From Azonexus hydrophilus (GTDB lineage Bacteria; Pseudomonadota; Gammaproteobacteria; Burkholderiales; Rhodocyclaceae), in assembly GCF_001956855.1 (NCBI RefSeq), contig NZ_MTHD01000005.1, positions 248,001 to 312,000 on the forward strand: a DNA stretch of 64,000 bases, written 5' to 3'. A program made the translations under genes and the position numbers. Below are positions 27,316 to 37,184 of this stretch, piece after piece (the stretch's first letter is position 1; the number at the start of each line of letters is the position of its first letter). The notes under the pieces are model-generated. The model did no database searches, was not told the origin of the DNA, and saw nothing but the letters and a program-made list of their open reading frames with translations.

Positions 27316-28143
27316 ATGAATCAACTGTGGTTGACCGCAAAACTCGATATCGTCGAATCGCTGCGTGCGCGCTGGTTCCAGATTTACACGCTGGTTTTCG
27401 GCGGCATCGTTGCGCTGCTCTTCGTCTTCGGCCTGACCGAATCGCGCGTGCTCGGCTTCATCGGCCTGTCGCGCCTGCTGGTCACCTACATCCAGCTGAC
27501 CATGGCGATCCTGCCGATCTTCGTGCTGATCACCACCGTCCGCTCGGTTGCCGGCGACCGCGAGGCCGGCGTCTTCGAATACCTGCTGTCGTTGCCGGTA
27601 GCGTTGCAGGCCTGGTTCTGGGGCAAGTTCCTCGGCCGCTACATCGTCGTCTTCGCGCCGGTCTTCCTGGCCATGCTCGGTGCGGTGATCTGGGCCAGCA
27701 TCGTCGACATCGAAGTGCCGTGGAACATGTTCGCCTATTACACCGGCCTGCTGGCGGTGATGGCGCTGTGCTTCCTCGGCATCGGCATGCTCATCTCGGC
27801 GGTGGCGCGCAGCACCGACATGGCACAGGGCGCCGCCTTCATGATCTGGCTGGTGCTGCTGCTCTTCCTTGACCTGATCCTGCTCGGCGTGATGATCCAG
27901 GGCCGCGTCGATCCGGAAATCGCCGTCACGCTGGCACTGGTCAATCCGCTGCAGGTCTTCCGCACCGCCGCGCTGGCGATGTTTGACCCGCAACTGATCG
28001 TGCTCGGCCCGTCGGCCTACGTCATCCTCGACCTGTTTGGCGCCGACGGCTTCCGCCTCTTCGCGCTGGCCTACCCGGCGGCGCTCGGCATCGGTTCGGC
28101 GGCGCTCGGTTACTTCCTGTTCCGCCGCGGAGATTTGTTGTGA
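27316..28143 (+). CDS. nosY: NosY, ABC transporter permease
   Basis: A 275-residue ABC-2 type permease with six transmembrane helices and the conserved stretch SVAGDREAGVFEYLLSLP after the second helix. It is the membrane part of the NosFDY complex for NosZ metal-centre assembly. It starts 1 base after the nosL stop, and its stop overlaps the GTG start of the thioredoxin gene. Confidence 0.94.
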   Translation: MNQLWLTAKLDIVESLRARWFQIYTLVFGGIVALLFVFGLTESRVLGFIGLSRLLVTYIQLTMAILPIFVLITTVRSVAGDREAGVFEYLLSLPVALQAWFWGKFLGRYIVVFAPVFLAMLGAVIWASIVDIEVPWNMFAYYTGLLAVMALCFLGIGMLISAVARSTDMAQGAAFMIWLVLLLFLDLILLGVMIQGRVDPEIAVTLALVNPLQVFRTAALAMFDPQLIVLGPSAYVILDLFGADGFRLFALAYPAALGIGSAALGYFLFRRGDLL

Positions 28144-28634
28144 TCGCCCGGGGCAGGGCGCTGCTGCTGGCCGCCGGCTTGCTGCTGTCAGCGGGGGCAT
28201 TCGCTGCTGACACGGCCGGGCTGTTCAGTAGCACGATGAACGCTACCGACGGCCAGCCGGTGGCGCTGGAGAAGTTTCGCGGCAAACCGCTGATCGTCAA
28301 TTTCTGGGCCCGCTGGTGTCCGCCGTGCCGCAAGGAAATCCCGGAACTGGCAAAGCTGCAGACCGAGTTTGCCGGGCGCGGGCTGACGGTGCTCGGCATC
28401 GCCATCGAAGAAGATGGCGCTGCGGTGCAGGAGTTCGCCAACGCCTACGACGTCAATTACCCGATGGTCGTCGACAAGAAAAAAGGCATCTGGCTGATGC
28501 AGAACCTTGGCAACAGCCAGGCCGGGCTGCCATTCACGCTGCTGATCGATCGCCGGGGCAATATCGTGCTGCGCAAGATGGGGCTGTTTACCCGCGCCGA
28601 TTTCGACGCTGCCGCCGAGGCGCTGCTGAAGTGA
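28140..28634 (+). CDS. TlpA/ResA-like periplasmic thioredoxin
   Basis: A 164-residue protein with a signal peptide (about 1-22) and a thioredoxin fold with active site WCPPC in NFWARWCPPCRKEIPEL, plus the cis-proline region GLPFTLLIDRRG. TlpA-like proteins keep CuA or heme-site cysteines reduced. The GTG start overlaps the nosY stop, so it is the last gene of the nos operon. Reduction of NosZ CuA cysteines or of the SCO proteins is a reasonable inference. Confidence 0.92.
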   Translation: MIARGRALLLAAGLLLSAGAFAADTAGLFSSTMNATDGQPVALEKFRGKPLIVNFWARWCPPCRKEIPELAKLQTEFAGRGLTVLGIAIEEDGAAVQEFANAYDVNYPMVVDKKKGIWLMQNLGNSQAGLPFTLLIDRRGNIVLRKMGLFTRADFDAAAEALLK

Positions 28635-28673
28635 CCGTGGCCGGCGTGGCACCCGTATAATCGGCCGCTGACC

Positions 28674-29561
28674 ATGATCGATACCCTCTTTCTCCCGCTG
28701 GCTCTGGCCTTCATCATGTTTTCGCTCGGCCTGGCGCTGCGCGTGGACGATTTTCGCGCCGTGCTCGGCAAGTGGCGCGGGCTGGGTATCGGGCTGTTCG
28801 GCCAGATTTTCCTGGTGCCGCTGATTGCGGCCATGATCGGCCTCGGTCTTGGCTTGTCCGAGCCGATGCTGCTCGGCCTGCTGATCATCGCCGCCTGTCC
28901 GGGTGGTGTCAGTTCCGCCTTCATCACGCATCTGGCCCGCGGCGACACGGCGCTGTCGTTGATCATGACGGTGATCAGCAGCCTGCTCGCATTGCTGACG
29001 CTGCCTTTCATCATTAACGCCGTCATGGCCTGGCAGACCGGCGGCGTGCCGGCGGACGCAATGTTCCAGCCGACCGACCTGCCGCTTGGCAAACTGCTCG
29101 GCGGCGTGCTGCTGGTGACGACGCTGCCGATCCTGCTCGGCATGTTCCTGCGCCTCAAGCTGCAACTGGTCGGCGAACGTGGTGAGCGCGTCATCAGCAA
29201 GATCGCCACCGGCTTCTTCGTCGCCATCGTCATCGTCACCTTCGTTTCGCACCGTGAAACCATCCTCAACGGCCTGCCCCAGGTCGGTACCGCCACCGTC
29301 CTGCTCAATGTGCTGACCATGCTTGGCGGGGCACTGCTCGCCTGGGCCGCCAACCTGCACCGCCGCGAAACCATCGCCATCGCGCTCGAATGCGGCCTGC
29401 AGAACGCAGGTCTCGGCATCTTTGTCGCGCTGTCCTTGTTCGAACGCCCCGAACTCGCCATTCCCAGCGTGGTTTATGCATTGACGATGAACATTGGCGC
29501 CATCGCCTTCCTGCTTGTTGTCCGTAGCCGGCGCTCGGCGGGCTGGGTCGCCGTGCCTTGA
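28674..29561 (+). CDS. Bile acid:sodium symporter (BASS) family transporter
   Basis: A 295-residue membrane protein with nine to ten helices and the family segments ACPGGVSSAFITHLARGD and ECGLQNAGLGIFVALS, which correspond to the crossing helices and sodium sites. Bacterial members transport organic anions; the substrate here is unknown. It follows the nos operon by 39 bases but has no evident link to denitrification. Confidence 0.88.
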   Translation: MIDTLFLPLALAFIMFSLGLALRVDDFRAVLGKWRGLGIGLFGQIFLVPLIAAMIGLGLGLSEPMLLGLLIIAACPGGVSSAFITHLARGDTALSLIMTVISSLLALLTLPFIINAVMAWQTGGVPADAMFQPTDLPLGKLLGGVLLVTTLPILLGMFLRLKLQLVGERGERVISKIATGFFVAIVIVTFVSHRETILNGLPQVGTATVLLNVLTMLGGALLAWAANLHRRETIAIALECGLQNAGLGIFVALSLFERPELAIPSVVYALTMNIGAIAFLLVVRSRRSAGWVAVP

Positions 29562-29655
29562 TGCAGCCTGCTTCGGCGGCTGTTTCATGCGACGGAAGTG
29601 TTGACGCTGAAGCATTATTGTTCCCTAATGAAGCTTCAGGGGGCGTAGTAAAAAA

Positions 29656-31905
29656 ATGACTGATTCACCAGAGAGCACTGGAGGGGAAACTGCGCCGGAT
29701 CAAACCGATCTGCTGCAGTCGTTGACCGCCTGGCAGCAAGCCATCCTTCAGGGGGCAAATTTCTCCATCATCGCCACCGATGAGAACGGGGTGATCGTCA
29801 GCTTCAACCCGGCAGCCGAGCGCATGCTCGGCTATTCGGCGGACGAGATGATCGGCAAGATGACGCCGGGCGTGTTGCACGACCCGGAAGAACTCGCTGA
29901 TCGCGCCCGGGAACTGTCTGAAGAACTGGGTACCGTTGTTGCTCCCGGCTACGCTACGTTCGTGACCAAGGCGAACCTGGGCATTGCCGAAGAGCGCGAA
30001 TGGACCTACCTGCGCAAGGATGGCTCGCGTCTGCCGGTGCTGTTGTCGGTGACGGCACTGCGCCGGCCGGACCACACGATTCTGGGCTATCTCGGCATCG
30101 CGGTCGATATCACCGAACGCAAGCGCCTCGAACAGGCCATCGCCGCAGCCCAGGCACGCGAAGTCGGGCAGTACGAGCAGCGCCTGCGCCTGTCGAACAA
30201 GGTGTTCGAATACAGTTCGGAAGCCATCATGGTGACTGACGCCGACTCGCGCATCATCAACGTCAACCCGGCATTCACCGGCCTGACCGGATACCGCGCC
30301 GACGAAGTGATCGGCAAGACGCCAAGTATCCTGAGTTCCGGCAAGCATGACCGGAATTTTTACGAGGCGATGTGGCAGAACCTGCTGACCGATGGTCAGT
30401 GGGCCGGTGAAGTCTGGGACCGGCGCAAGGACGGGTCGATCTATCCGAAATGGACCGTGATCAACGCCGTTCGCGAAAACGGCGTGACCACCCATTATGT
30501 TGCGCTGTTCTCCGACATCTCCGAACGCAAGGAACACGAGGAACGCATCAACTACCTGGCGCGTCACGACCATCTTACCGGGCTGCCGAACCGCCTGATG
30601 TTTCATGAGCGCATGCAGCACGCGCTGGCCCGGGCGGAGCGGAACAGCAACCGGCTGGCGCTGGTCTTCATCGATCTCGACCGGTTCAAGAACATCAACG
30701 ATTCGCTCGGTCATTTTTTCGGCGATCAGTTGCTGATCCAGACGGCACAGCGCCTGCGTTCCGGCGTTCGGGTTTCCGACACCGTCGCACGCCTTGGGGG
30801 CGACGAATTCCTCGTCGTTCTGGAAAATGTCGGCGACCAGAACCGTTGTGCGCAACTGCTTGTCCATCTGCACGAACGGCTGGAGCAGCCCTACCGGATC
30901 GAAGAGGCAGTCATCCACGCCCCACCATCGATCGGCGTGGCACTTTACCCGGATGATGGAGCCGATATCGTGACGCTGATGCGCCATGCCGATACCGCGA
31001 TGTACCAGGTCAAGGCCAAGGGTCGTAACGGCTGGTCGTTCTATGCGCCACGCATGAACGACGAGGTGCAGGAGCGTATCGTGCTGGAGCGCGACCTCCG
31101 GCTGGCGCTGGCGCGTGGCGAGTTCGTGCTGCATTACCAGCCGCAATGGGATCTGACCAATGATTGCCTGTTCGGCTGGGAGGCGCTGGTGCGCTGGCAG
31201 CACCCGCAACGCGGCCTGGTTCCGCCGGACAAGTTCATTCCCATTGCCGAAGAGACCGGGTTGATCGTTCCGCTGGGTGACTGGGTGCTGGAAACCGCCT
31301 GCCGGGAAATCCGTGACTGGGAGCAGGAAGGCCTGGGCAGTTACCGCATCGCCATCAATCTCTCGGCGCGACAATTCACCCAGCAGGCGCTCGGTGAACG
31401 CATCGAGGCGATCCTGGCGGCGACCGGCCTGGCGCCGGGGCGTCTGGAACTGGAAATCACCGAAAGCGTGCTGATGGAAGACGCCGACCTCACCGCGGAA
31501 ATCCTCCAGCGACTGAAACAACTTGGCGTCACCATCGCCATCGACGATTTCGGCACCGGTTACTCCTCGCTGGCCTATCTCAAGGCCTTTCCGGTCAACA
31601 AGCTGAAGATCGACCGCTCCTTCGTGCGCGATATCGTCAGCGACCCGAACGACGCGGCCATCGTGTCAGCAATCATCTCGATGGCCCGCTCGATGGGGCT
31701 GGTGACCATCGCCGAAGGTGTCGAAACCGAAGCCCAACGTGATTTCCTGATGGCACAAGGCTGCCAGGAGTTGCAGGGTTACCTGTTCGGCCGGCCGATG
31801 AATGCCAGCGCTGTGCGGTCGTTCTTCGGTGGGCAGGATGGACCCGGCGGCGCCGTTTCCGGGAATGCCAAACAGATGCCTTTGCCTTCTGCTACCATCC
31901 AGTAA
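29656..31905 (+). CDS. PAS-PAS-GGDEF-EAL cyclic-di-GMP protein
   Basis: A 749-residue cytosolic protein. PAS domains lie at about 40-160 and 185-295, followed by GGDEF (intact RLGGDEF, with an RxxD inhibitory site five residues before) and EAL ([31 protein letters not shown]), all consistent with an active phosphodiesterase. It may make or break c-di-GMP in response to signals perceived by PAS. The start has GGGGGCG upstream. A hybrid kinase gene begins 20 bases downstream. Confidence 0.94.
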   Translation: MTDSPESTGGETAPDQTDLLQSLTAWQQAILQGANFSIIATDENGVIVSFNPAAERMLGYSADEMIGKMTPGVLHDPEELADRARELSEELGTVVAPGYATFVTKANLGIAEEREWTYLRKDGSRLPVLLSVTALRRPDHTILGYLGIAVDITERKRLEQAIAAAQAREVGQYEQRLRLSNKVFEYSSEAIMVTDADSRIINVNPAFTGLTGYRADEVIGKTPSILSSGKHDRNFYEAMWQNLLTDGQWAGEVWDRRKDGSIYPKWTVINAVRENGVTTHYVALFSDISERKEHEERINYLARHDHLTGLPNRLMFHERMQHALARAERNSNRLALVFIDLDRFKNINDSLGHFFGDQLLIQTAQRLRSGVRVSDTVARLGGDEFLVVLENVGDQNRCAQLLVHLHERLEQPYRIEEAVIHAPPSIGVALYPDDGADIVTLMRHADTAMYQVKAKGRNGWSFYAPRMNDEVQERIVLERDLRLALARGEFVLHYQPQWDLTNDCLFGWEALVRWQHPQRGLVPPDKFIPIAEETGLIVPLGDWVLETACREIRDWEQEGLGSYRIAINLSARQFTQQALGERIEAILAATGLAPGRLELEITESVLMEDADLTAEILQRLKQLGVTIAIDDFGTGYSSLAYLKAFPVNKLKIDRSFVRDIVSDPNDAAIVSAIISMARSMGLVTIAEGVETEAQRDFLMAQGCQELQGYLFGRPMNASAVRSFFGGQDGPGGAVSGNAKQMPLPSATIQ

Positions 31906-31925
31906 CTCACCCACAAGACATCAAG

Positions 31926-34301
31926 ATGCCCGTCGTAGCTTGCAGCGTTGTCGAAGCATCGTTTCTTGTTGCACTTGCCGAATCGGTTTCGGTCATCGCG
32001 GCGACGGGCGATGTCGGCACCCTGCTGGGCTATCCTGCTGTCGCACTGGTGCAGGGTGAGGTCAGCCTGCCAGAGCGCATTCATGGCGACGATGCCGATA
32101 TTGCCGAAGCGTTGTTTGGTCCAGATATCCCTCGCGGGGAACAAGTCGACAACCTGCGGCTGCGTCAGGCCAGTGGCCGCATCCGGTGTGTCAAGGCCAT
32201 TTATGCCAAGCGGCAGCGTGACGATGGTGTCGTCGAACTGACGTTGCGTCTTCAGGATGCGAAAAGCCTGCCACGCACGATGGATGACGCGGCAAATACG
32301 GCCAATTTTCGCGCCATGATGGAGAACACCAATGATTTCGTCTATTTCAAGGATCGCAATCACGTGTTCACCGGTGCCAGCCAGACACTGGTTTCCCTGT
32401 GCCATCCGGCCGAGCAATGGACCGATCTGCTCGGGCTGACTGACTACGATGTCTTTCCGGAACCCTATGCCGATCTGTATTACCGGCTCGAGAAACAGGT
32501 GTTTTCCGGCGTTGCCGCTGCTCAGGAGATCCAGGAGTTCCTGAGCAAGGACGGCCAGCTGAATGGCTGGGTCGACAATCGGAAGTTCCCGATTCACGAC
32601 GAAGCTGGAGAGATCATCGGACTGTTTGGTGTTGCCCGCGACATCACCGAACGTATCCACGCGGAAAACCGGCTCAAGGAAAGCGAGTATTTTTTCCGCG
32701 ATTCGCAGCGCGCGGCAAACATCGGTTCCTACAAGTTCGACATTTGCTACGACTGCTGGACATCGTCCGAGGTCATGGAACAGATATTCGGCATCGGGCC
32801 GGACTATCCGCGCACGCTGCAAGGTTGGCTGGAAGCCGTGCATCCCGACGACCGGCAGATGATGCAGGACTACTTCACCAGCAACGTACTGAAGAATCGC
32901 GAACCCTTCAACAAGGAATATCGCATCCTGCGTCGTTCGGATGGCGAAATGCGCTGGGTGCTCGGTCTCGGTCAGTTGCGTTTTGATGACGACGGCCAGC
33001 CGTGCTGGATGCTCGGGACGATCCAGGATATTACCGAACGCAAGCAGCTCGACGCGGAACTGGCTCACTACCGGCATAACCTCGAAACGCTGGTCGAAGA
33101 GCGCACGCTGGAACTGAGCAAGGCCAAGGATGCAGCCGAAGCCGCAAGCTTTTCAAAAAGTGCCTTTCTGGCCAACATGAGTCATGAAATCCGGACGCCA
33201 CTCAATGCCATCACCGGCATGGCGCACCTGATCCGCAAAGGCGGGTTGTCCCCCCTGCAGATCGACCAGTTGGGCAAGCTGGAGTCGGCGGGCGAGCATC
33301 TTCTGGAAATCATCAATGCAGTGCTCGAGCTATCGAAGATCGAAGCCGGCAAATACCTGCTTGAGGAGACCGGAGTTTCCGTTGCTGGCGTGGTCGGCGG
33401 CGTCGTCTCGATCATGCAGAATCGTGCCGACGCCAAGGGTTTGAAACTGCGCACCGAACTGTGCCAGTTACCGGCACGACTGCTGGGTGATCCAACCCGG
33501 CTGCAGCAGACGCTGCTCAATTACTTGTCGAATGCCATCAAATTCACTGAGCACGGCGAAGTCGTGCTGCAGGTCGAAATGCTGGAAAACGGCGATGACA
33601 ATGTGCTTCTCCGTTTCTCGGTCCGCGATACCGGTATCGGCATCGCGCCGGAAGCCGTTGAGCGGCTCTTTACCGCGTTCGAGCAAGCCGACAACACGAC
33701 GACCCGTCTGTACGGTGGCACCGGCCTGGGTCTCGCCATTGCCAGGAAGCTGGCTTGCATGATGGGCGGTGAGGCCGGAGTGGACAGTACGCCAGGCATC
33801 GGTAGCACTTTCTGGTTTTCCGCCCGTCTGCGTCGGTGCGTAGGTGACGAAACGGAAATGCCGGCGGCGACAGCGGACGACGCGGCCAATGCGATCAAAC
33901 GGAAGTTCTGCGGTGCCCGCGTATTGCTGGCTGAGGATGAACCGATCAACTGCGAGATCACCTTGTTGCTGCTGGAGGATGCCGGCCTGCTTGCCGATAC
34001 CGCCGAAGACGGTATGGCGGCGGTGGAAAAGGCTGCCACCAACGATTACGCGCTGATCCTGATGGATATGCAGATGCCCCGTATGGACGGCCTCGAAGCA
34101 ACCCGGCACATTCGCCGGCTTGACCGTCAAGCTGATACCCCGATCCTGGCAATGACGGCAAATGCCTTCGCCGAAGACAGGGTTCGCTGCCTGGAAGCCG
34201 GCATGGTCGACTTCATCGCCAAACCTGTCAAACCCGAGATTTTTTACTCGGTACTGCTGAAAGCGCTGTCTGCCGCTGATTCCCGGGCATCAATCCTTTG
34301 A
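31926..34301 (+). CDS. Multi-PAS hybrid histidine kinase without membrane anchor
   Basis: A 791-residue protein with no predicted transmembrane helix. A poorly conserved PAS-like region (about 1-115) precedes two PAS/PAC units (about 130-255 and 265-385), a coiled coil, HisKA with His420 in [12 protein letters not shown], HATPase ([16 protein letters not shown]) and a receiver ([13 protein letters not shown]). Its kinase core closely resembles the kinases at 3173-5797 and 13595-16177. It may be co-transcribed with the GGDEF/EAL gene. Its response regulator partner is not obvious. Confidence 0.92.
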   Translation: MPVVACSVVEASFLVALAESVSVIAATGDVGTLLGYPAVALVQGEVSLPERIHGDDADIAEALFGPDIPRGEQVDNLRLRQASGRIRCVKAIYAKRQRDDGVVELTLRLQDAKSLPRTMDDAANTANFRAMMENTNDFVYFKDRNHVFTGASQTLVSLCHPAEQWTDLLGLTDYDVFPEPYADLYYRLEKQVFSGVAAAQEIQEFLSKDGQLNGWVDNRKFPIHDEAGEIIGLFGVARDITERIHAENRLKESEYFFRDSQRAANIGSYKFDICYDCWTSSEVMEQIFGIGPDYPRTLQGWLEAVHPDDRQMMQDYFTSNVLKNREPFNKEYRILRRSDGEMRWVLGLGQLRFDDDGQPCWMLGTIQDITERKQLDAELAHYRHNLETLVEERTLELSKAKDAAEAASFSKSAFLANMSHEIRTPLNAITGMAHLIRKGGLSPLQIDQLGKLESAGEHLLEIINAVLELSKIEAGKYLLEETGVSVAGVVGGVVSIMQNRADAKGLKLRTELCQLPARLLGDPTRLQQTLLNYLSNAIKFTEHGEVVLQVEMLENGDDNVLLRFSVRDTGIGIAPEAVERLFTAFEQADNTTTRLYGGTGLGLAIARKLACMMGGEAGVDSTPGIGSTFWFSARLRRCVGDETEMPAATADDAANAIKRKFCGARVLLAEDEPINCEITLLLLEDAGLLADTAEDGMAAVEKAATNDYALILMDMQMPRMDGLEATRHIRRLDRQADTPILAMTANAFAEDRVRCLEAGMVDFIAKPVKPEIFYSVLLKALSAADSRASIL

Positions 34302-34433
34302 CGTGACCGACAGCACCAGTCGCAGCGCAACGACGCAAGCGAAGGCAGCGCCCAGAATCATCGCCCACGACCATTCCGGGAAAAGATAGCTGCCCAAGGC
34401 GGCCAGGCTCAGGAAAATGATTACAAAGAACAT
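34290..34433 (-). CDS. Small two-helix membrane protein (47 residues)
   Basis: ATG at 34433 to TGA at 34290 encodes a protein starting [18 protein letters not shown] and ending with a second helix [18 protein letters not shown] and a short polar tail SVTSKD. CAGGA lies 8 bases upstream. The gene overlaps the end of the hybrid kinase on the other strand by 12 bases. Two well-formed helices separated by PEWSW support it being real, but there is no recognised family. Confidence 0.5.
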   Translation of the reverse strand: MFFVIIFLSLAALGSYLFPEWSWAMILGAAFACVVALRLVLSVTSKD

Positions 34434-34474
34434 TCGTGAATCCTGTGGCTTGATGTTTTAAAGAAAGCGGTCTG

Positions 34475-35023
34475 TCAGGCCCGGTTGCGAATTTCCCGTA
34501 CCTTTGCTTTCTTGAGCGACAGTGTGACGAGGAAGGGGAATTCCTCGTCGGCGTGCGAGACGACGCGAAACCCTTGTCCGACAGCCTGACCGATCCAGGC
34601 CACCAAGGCCTCGCGGTCCACGGCTTCGCAGCGCAGATCGGCGACGATGCTGCCGCCATCCTCGTACACCGGGAAGTCCGAGCAGCCTGCTGGTTTGACC
34701 GGTTCCCCGTAGACGCTGCACGAGCCGCCTGCTTCGTTGAAGGCGGGGCAGGGCTTACCATGAGCGTAGTAAAGGCCGTTGCCGGCCCGGATTTCCTGCG
34801 GTCCGTTGCCGCTGGCCAGTCGCCGGTCGAAGGCTGCCCGCGCTTCTTCGATCCGCCACAGGGTCCGGACTTGCTTCCACTCCAGTTCAAGCACCAGCGG
34901 ATCAAGCCGGCAGCAGGAATTCGAGCATTGCGGGCAATGCGGGATGATGGTGCTGGCCTGGTAGGCGGCGGCGGCTGCCGCGAGTTCGTCATCGAGGCGA
35001 CGGTGGGTGTTGCGGGAGCTCAT
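34475..35023 (-). CDS. YkgJ-family cysteine-cluster protein
   Basis: A 182-residue soluble protein with the conserved cysteines of the YkgJ/UPF0153 zinc- or iron-chelating family: CPQCSNSCCR near residue 30, PCPAFNEAGGSCSVYGEPVKPAGC in two clusters, and a later LRCEAVD. Such proteins bind a metal or Fe-S cluster; the biological role is unknown. ATG at 35023 is preferred to one at 35098, which would add a poorly conserved leader. Confidence 0.75.
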   Translation of the reverse strand: MSSRNTHRRLDDELAAAAAAYQASTIIPHCPQCSNSCCRLDPLVLELEWKQVRTLWRIEEARAAFDRRLASGNGPQEIRAGNGLYYAHGKPCPAFNEAGGSCSVYGEPVKPAGCSDFPVYEDGGSIVADLRCEAVDREALVAWIGQAVGQGFRVVSHADEEFPFLVTLSLKKAKVREIRNRA

Positions 35024-35154
35024 TGCGGGACAGCCGGGTGAAGGAAGGTGGTTTGAGGAATCAAGATCATGGGCAATTAATATCACGATCAGCGGCATGA
35101 ATCACGCCAGAATTATCGTGATGCGGAAATGCCCGGGTTGTTTTCCTTACCGGT

Positions 35155-35502
35155 TCATCGGCCGTGCCGTGGCGATCCAGGCGAGGCATCCAGTGTCTCC
35201 GCCTCCAGCAGCGGATAGGCATCGGCGACGTAGGCCGGCCCTTTCATCATCATGACGATGAAAGCGGCAATGCCTGCGGTAAACAAAACCGTCCAGTGCA
35301 GGATGATCAGGCTGATGACATAGATGTCGGTGGTAGTGATTACCCGAGCGTCATCCGGGCTGACGATCAGCCGTGCCAGCAGCGACGGGATGGCGATCAG
35401 CAACGTGCCGAGCAGGAAGGTCCGGGGGAGCAAACGCAGAACGTCACGCTCCTTGCCGGCTGGCGTGCGGGGAAAACCGGGCAAACGATTGAACAGATTC
35501 AT
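35155..35502 (-). CDS. Two-helix membrane protein of unknown function
   Basis: A 115-residue protein with two transmembrane segments (about 30-47 and 62-85), a cytosolic N-terminus rich in Arg and Pro, and a polar C-terminal tail. No family is recognised. ATG at 35502 has AGGAGA 8 bases upstream. It is divergent from the lipocalin gene and shares with it an intergenic region carrying repeated TTGTYC/GRACAA elements, so the two are probably co-regulated. Confidence 0.65.
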   Translation of the reverse strand: MNLFNRLPGFPRTPAGKERDVLRLLPRTFLLGTLLIAIPSLLARLIVSPDDARVITTTDIYVISLIILHWTVLFTAGIAAFIVMMMKGPAYVADAYPLLEAETLDASPGSPRHGR

Positions 35503-35523
35503 GGTGTGATCTCCTGGTTGCTT

Positions 35524-35545
35524 TGTTCTGAACAAAATTTGTTCA
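35524..35545. promoter_or_regulatory. Overlapping palindromic operators with three TTGTTC half-sites
   Basis: TTGTTC-T-GAACAA (35524-35536) overlaps TGAACAAAATTTGTTCA (35529-35545), giving three alternating half-sites in 22 bases between divergent genes. A dimeric repressor or activator site is likely; its regulator is not in view. Confidence 0.6.
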
Positions 35546-35575
35546 TTGGCTTATTATTAGGATTGATTTGTTAAA

Positions 35576-35588
35576 TTGTCCAGGACAA
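35576..35588. promoter_or_regulatory. Second operator TTGTCC-A-GGACAA
   Basis: A perfect 6-bp inverted repeat with a 1-base centre, fitting the same pattern TTGTYC-N-GRACAA as the upstream operator, 52 bases away centre to centre. It lies in an AT-rich stretch 56 bases before the lipocalin start. Confidence 0.55.
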
Positions 35589-35643
35589 AATAAATAGTCG
35601 TTTCATGCCTCCTGTTCGCCGGAATTTTCCCGAAAGCCCGCTC

Positions 35644-36192
35644 ATGCCCTCGCTTCGCTCCATCATCCTCGTTCTGCTGGTCACCGTGACCTTGCTCGGT
35701 TGTTCGACGGCGCCTCCCGAAGGTCTGCGCCCGGTGACCTCATTCGATCTCGATCGCTACCTTGGTCAGTGGTATGAAATTGCCCGGCTCGATCATTCGT
35801 TCGAGCGTGGCATGAGCGACGTCAATGCCACCTACCAACTGGACGACGACGGTAGCGTCAAGGTCATCAATCGGGGTTACGACACCGGGCGTCAAGCGTG
35901 GAAGGAAGCCATTGGCCGCGCATTGTTCGTCGGCGACCGGCATACCGGCTCGCTGAAGGTGTCATTCTTCGGGCCATTCTATGGCGGCTATCACGTGATC
36001 GCGCTTGATCAGGAGAACTATCGATGGTCGCTTGTGGCCGGTCCGGATCGCGACTACTTGTGGATTCTTGCCCGCGACAAGACGCTGTCAGCCGATATCC
36101 GCGAGCAGTTGCTCGGCCAGGCGCGGGTGCTTGGCTTTGCCACCGAAAAACTGATCTGGGTCGATCACCAGCGGATCGACCCTCGGGAATGA
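35644..36192 (+). CDS. blc: Bacterial lipocalin lipoprotein (Blc-like)
   Basis: A 182-residue lipoprotein with lipobox LLGC near residue 18 and the lipocalin signature YLGQWYEIARLDHSFERG, then GPFYGGYHVIALD and a C-terminal GFATEKLIWV. Outer-membrane lipocalins bind fatty acids or lysophospholipids under envelope stress. ATG at 35644 is chosen over an upstream one at 35605 because it puts the signal at the N-terminus. Regulation through the TTGTYC operators is likely. Confidence 0.92.
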   Translation: MPSLRSIILVLLVTVTLLGCSTAPPEGLRPVTSFDLDRYLGQWYEIARLDHSFERGMSDVNATYQLDDDGSVKVINRGYDTGRQAWKEAIGRALFVGDRHTGSLKVSFFGPFYGGYHVIALDQENYRWSLVAGPDRDYLWILARDKTLSADIREQLLGQARVLGFATEKLIWVDHQRIDPRE

Positions 36193-36224
36193 TCCCGGTA
36201 CGGCCAAGGAAATCATTTGGCCAG

Positions 36225-37025
36225 TCAGGCCAGGCTTTCCAGCCATTCCAGCAATTTTCCGGCAGCGTCCGGCCATTGCGGGTCGAGCATCAGCATGTGG
36301 CCGGCTCCGTCGATGATCTGCGTTCTGGCATGCCACGAGGCAGCGGTGAAGAACAGCATCGACGCCGGGAACACCTGGTCGGCCGAGCCGCCCATGACCA
36401 GTGCCGGAATGCGCGCCCGGCTGCGGGCGATGCGAAAGGGCGCAGTGAGCATTTCGGCCACGGCCTTTTCTGATTCCGGCTGGATCAGCGGCAGGTACTG
36501 GATGGTTTCTTCCGCCGCCATGCTTGGCGAAAAATAAACACGGGCCATCGTGCGCATGGTTTTTTCGCTGGCCGTGCCGTTGACCGCATTAGGCAACTCG
36601 GCAAAGAAATCCGGCATGGTCAGCGCGAAGCGGCTGGCCGTGCCCCCCGTTCCGGTGGGCGGTACCGGCGCCAGGAAGGCGACGGCGTGCGCCGTTCCCT
36701 GTTCGAGAAAACGCTGGCTGACGAGGCAACCCATCGAATGGGCAATGAGCACAGGCATCACGGGCAGGCTGGTGACGGCAGCAGCCAGATCGGCGATGTA
36801 ATCGTCGATGCCGAAATCGTCGAGGTGCGCCCGATCTGCCGGGTGGCTGCCGTGGCCCGAAAGTTCAACTGCGTAGCAGTCGTACCCCAGGTTCTGGAAG
36901 TAGGGGATGAAGTGCACGCTCCACAGCGCGGCGTTGCTGTAACCACCATGCACGAAAAGCAGTGGCGGCTGGGTACTCGGCTGATAGGCCGGATAGCGAT
37001 GGATGACTGGAGTTTTCGCGGGCAT
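36225..37025 (-). CDS. Alpha/beta hydrolase
   Basis: A 266-residue hydrolase with oxyanion region PLLFVHGGYSN, nucleophile elbow AHSMGC (Ser-containing GxSxG variant with Ala at the first position), acid region around GGSADQVFP and catalytic His in GAGHMLML. The substrate is unknown; the fold covers esterases, lipases and thioesterases. ATG at 37025 is used; a TTG start at 37097 would add 24 residues. It converges on the lipocalin gene. Confidence 0.85.
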   Translation of the reverse strand: MPAKTPVIHRYPAYQPSTQPPLLFVHGGYSNAALWSVHFIPYFQNLGYDCYAVELSGHGSHPADRAHLDDFGIDDYIADLAAAVTSLPVMPVLIAHSMGCLVSQRFLEQGTAHAVAFLAPVPPTGTGGTASRFALTMPDFFAELPNAVNGTASEKTMRTMARVYFSPSMAAEETIQYLPLIQPESEKAVAEMLTAPFRIARSRARIPALVMGGSADQVFPASMLFFTAASWHARTQIIDGAGHMLMLDPQWPDAAGKLLEWLESLA

Positions 37026-37184
37026 CTCGATCTTTATTATTGAAAATGGGGCAGCAGACTGAGTGGGCAGAGCGATTCGGGTTTTCCCTTCACTCAAAGG
37101 TTGACCCGTGACGGGTGATCAGGCGGCTCTGTATGGTATATGTACTTCGATGTCGTTGTTTCTGTTAATAAACGAGTATTTGCC

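Noticed and set aside
36202..36222. GGCCAA/TTGGCC stem between lipocalin and hydrolase genes
   Set aside because: Six pairs with no T-run; not convincing as a terminator.
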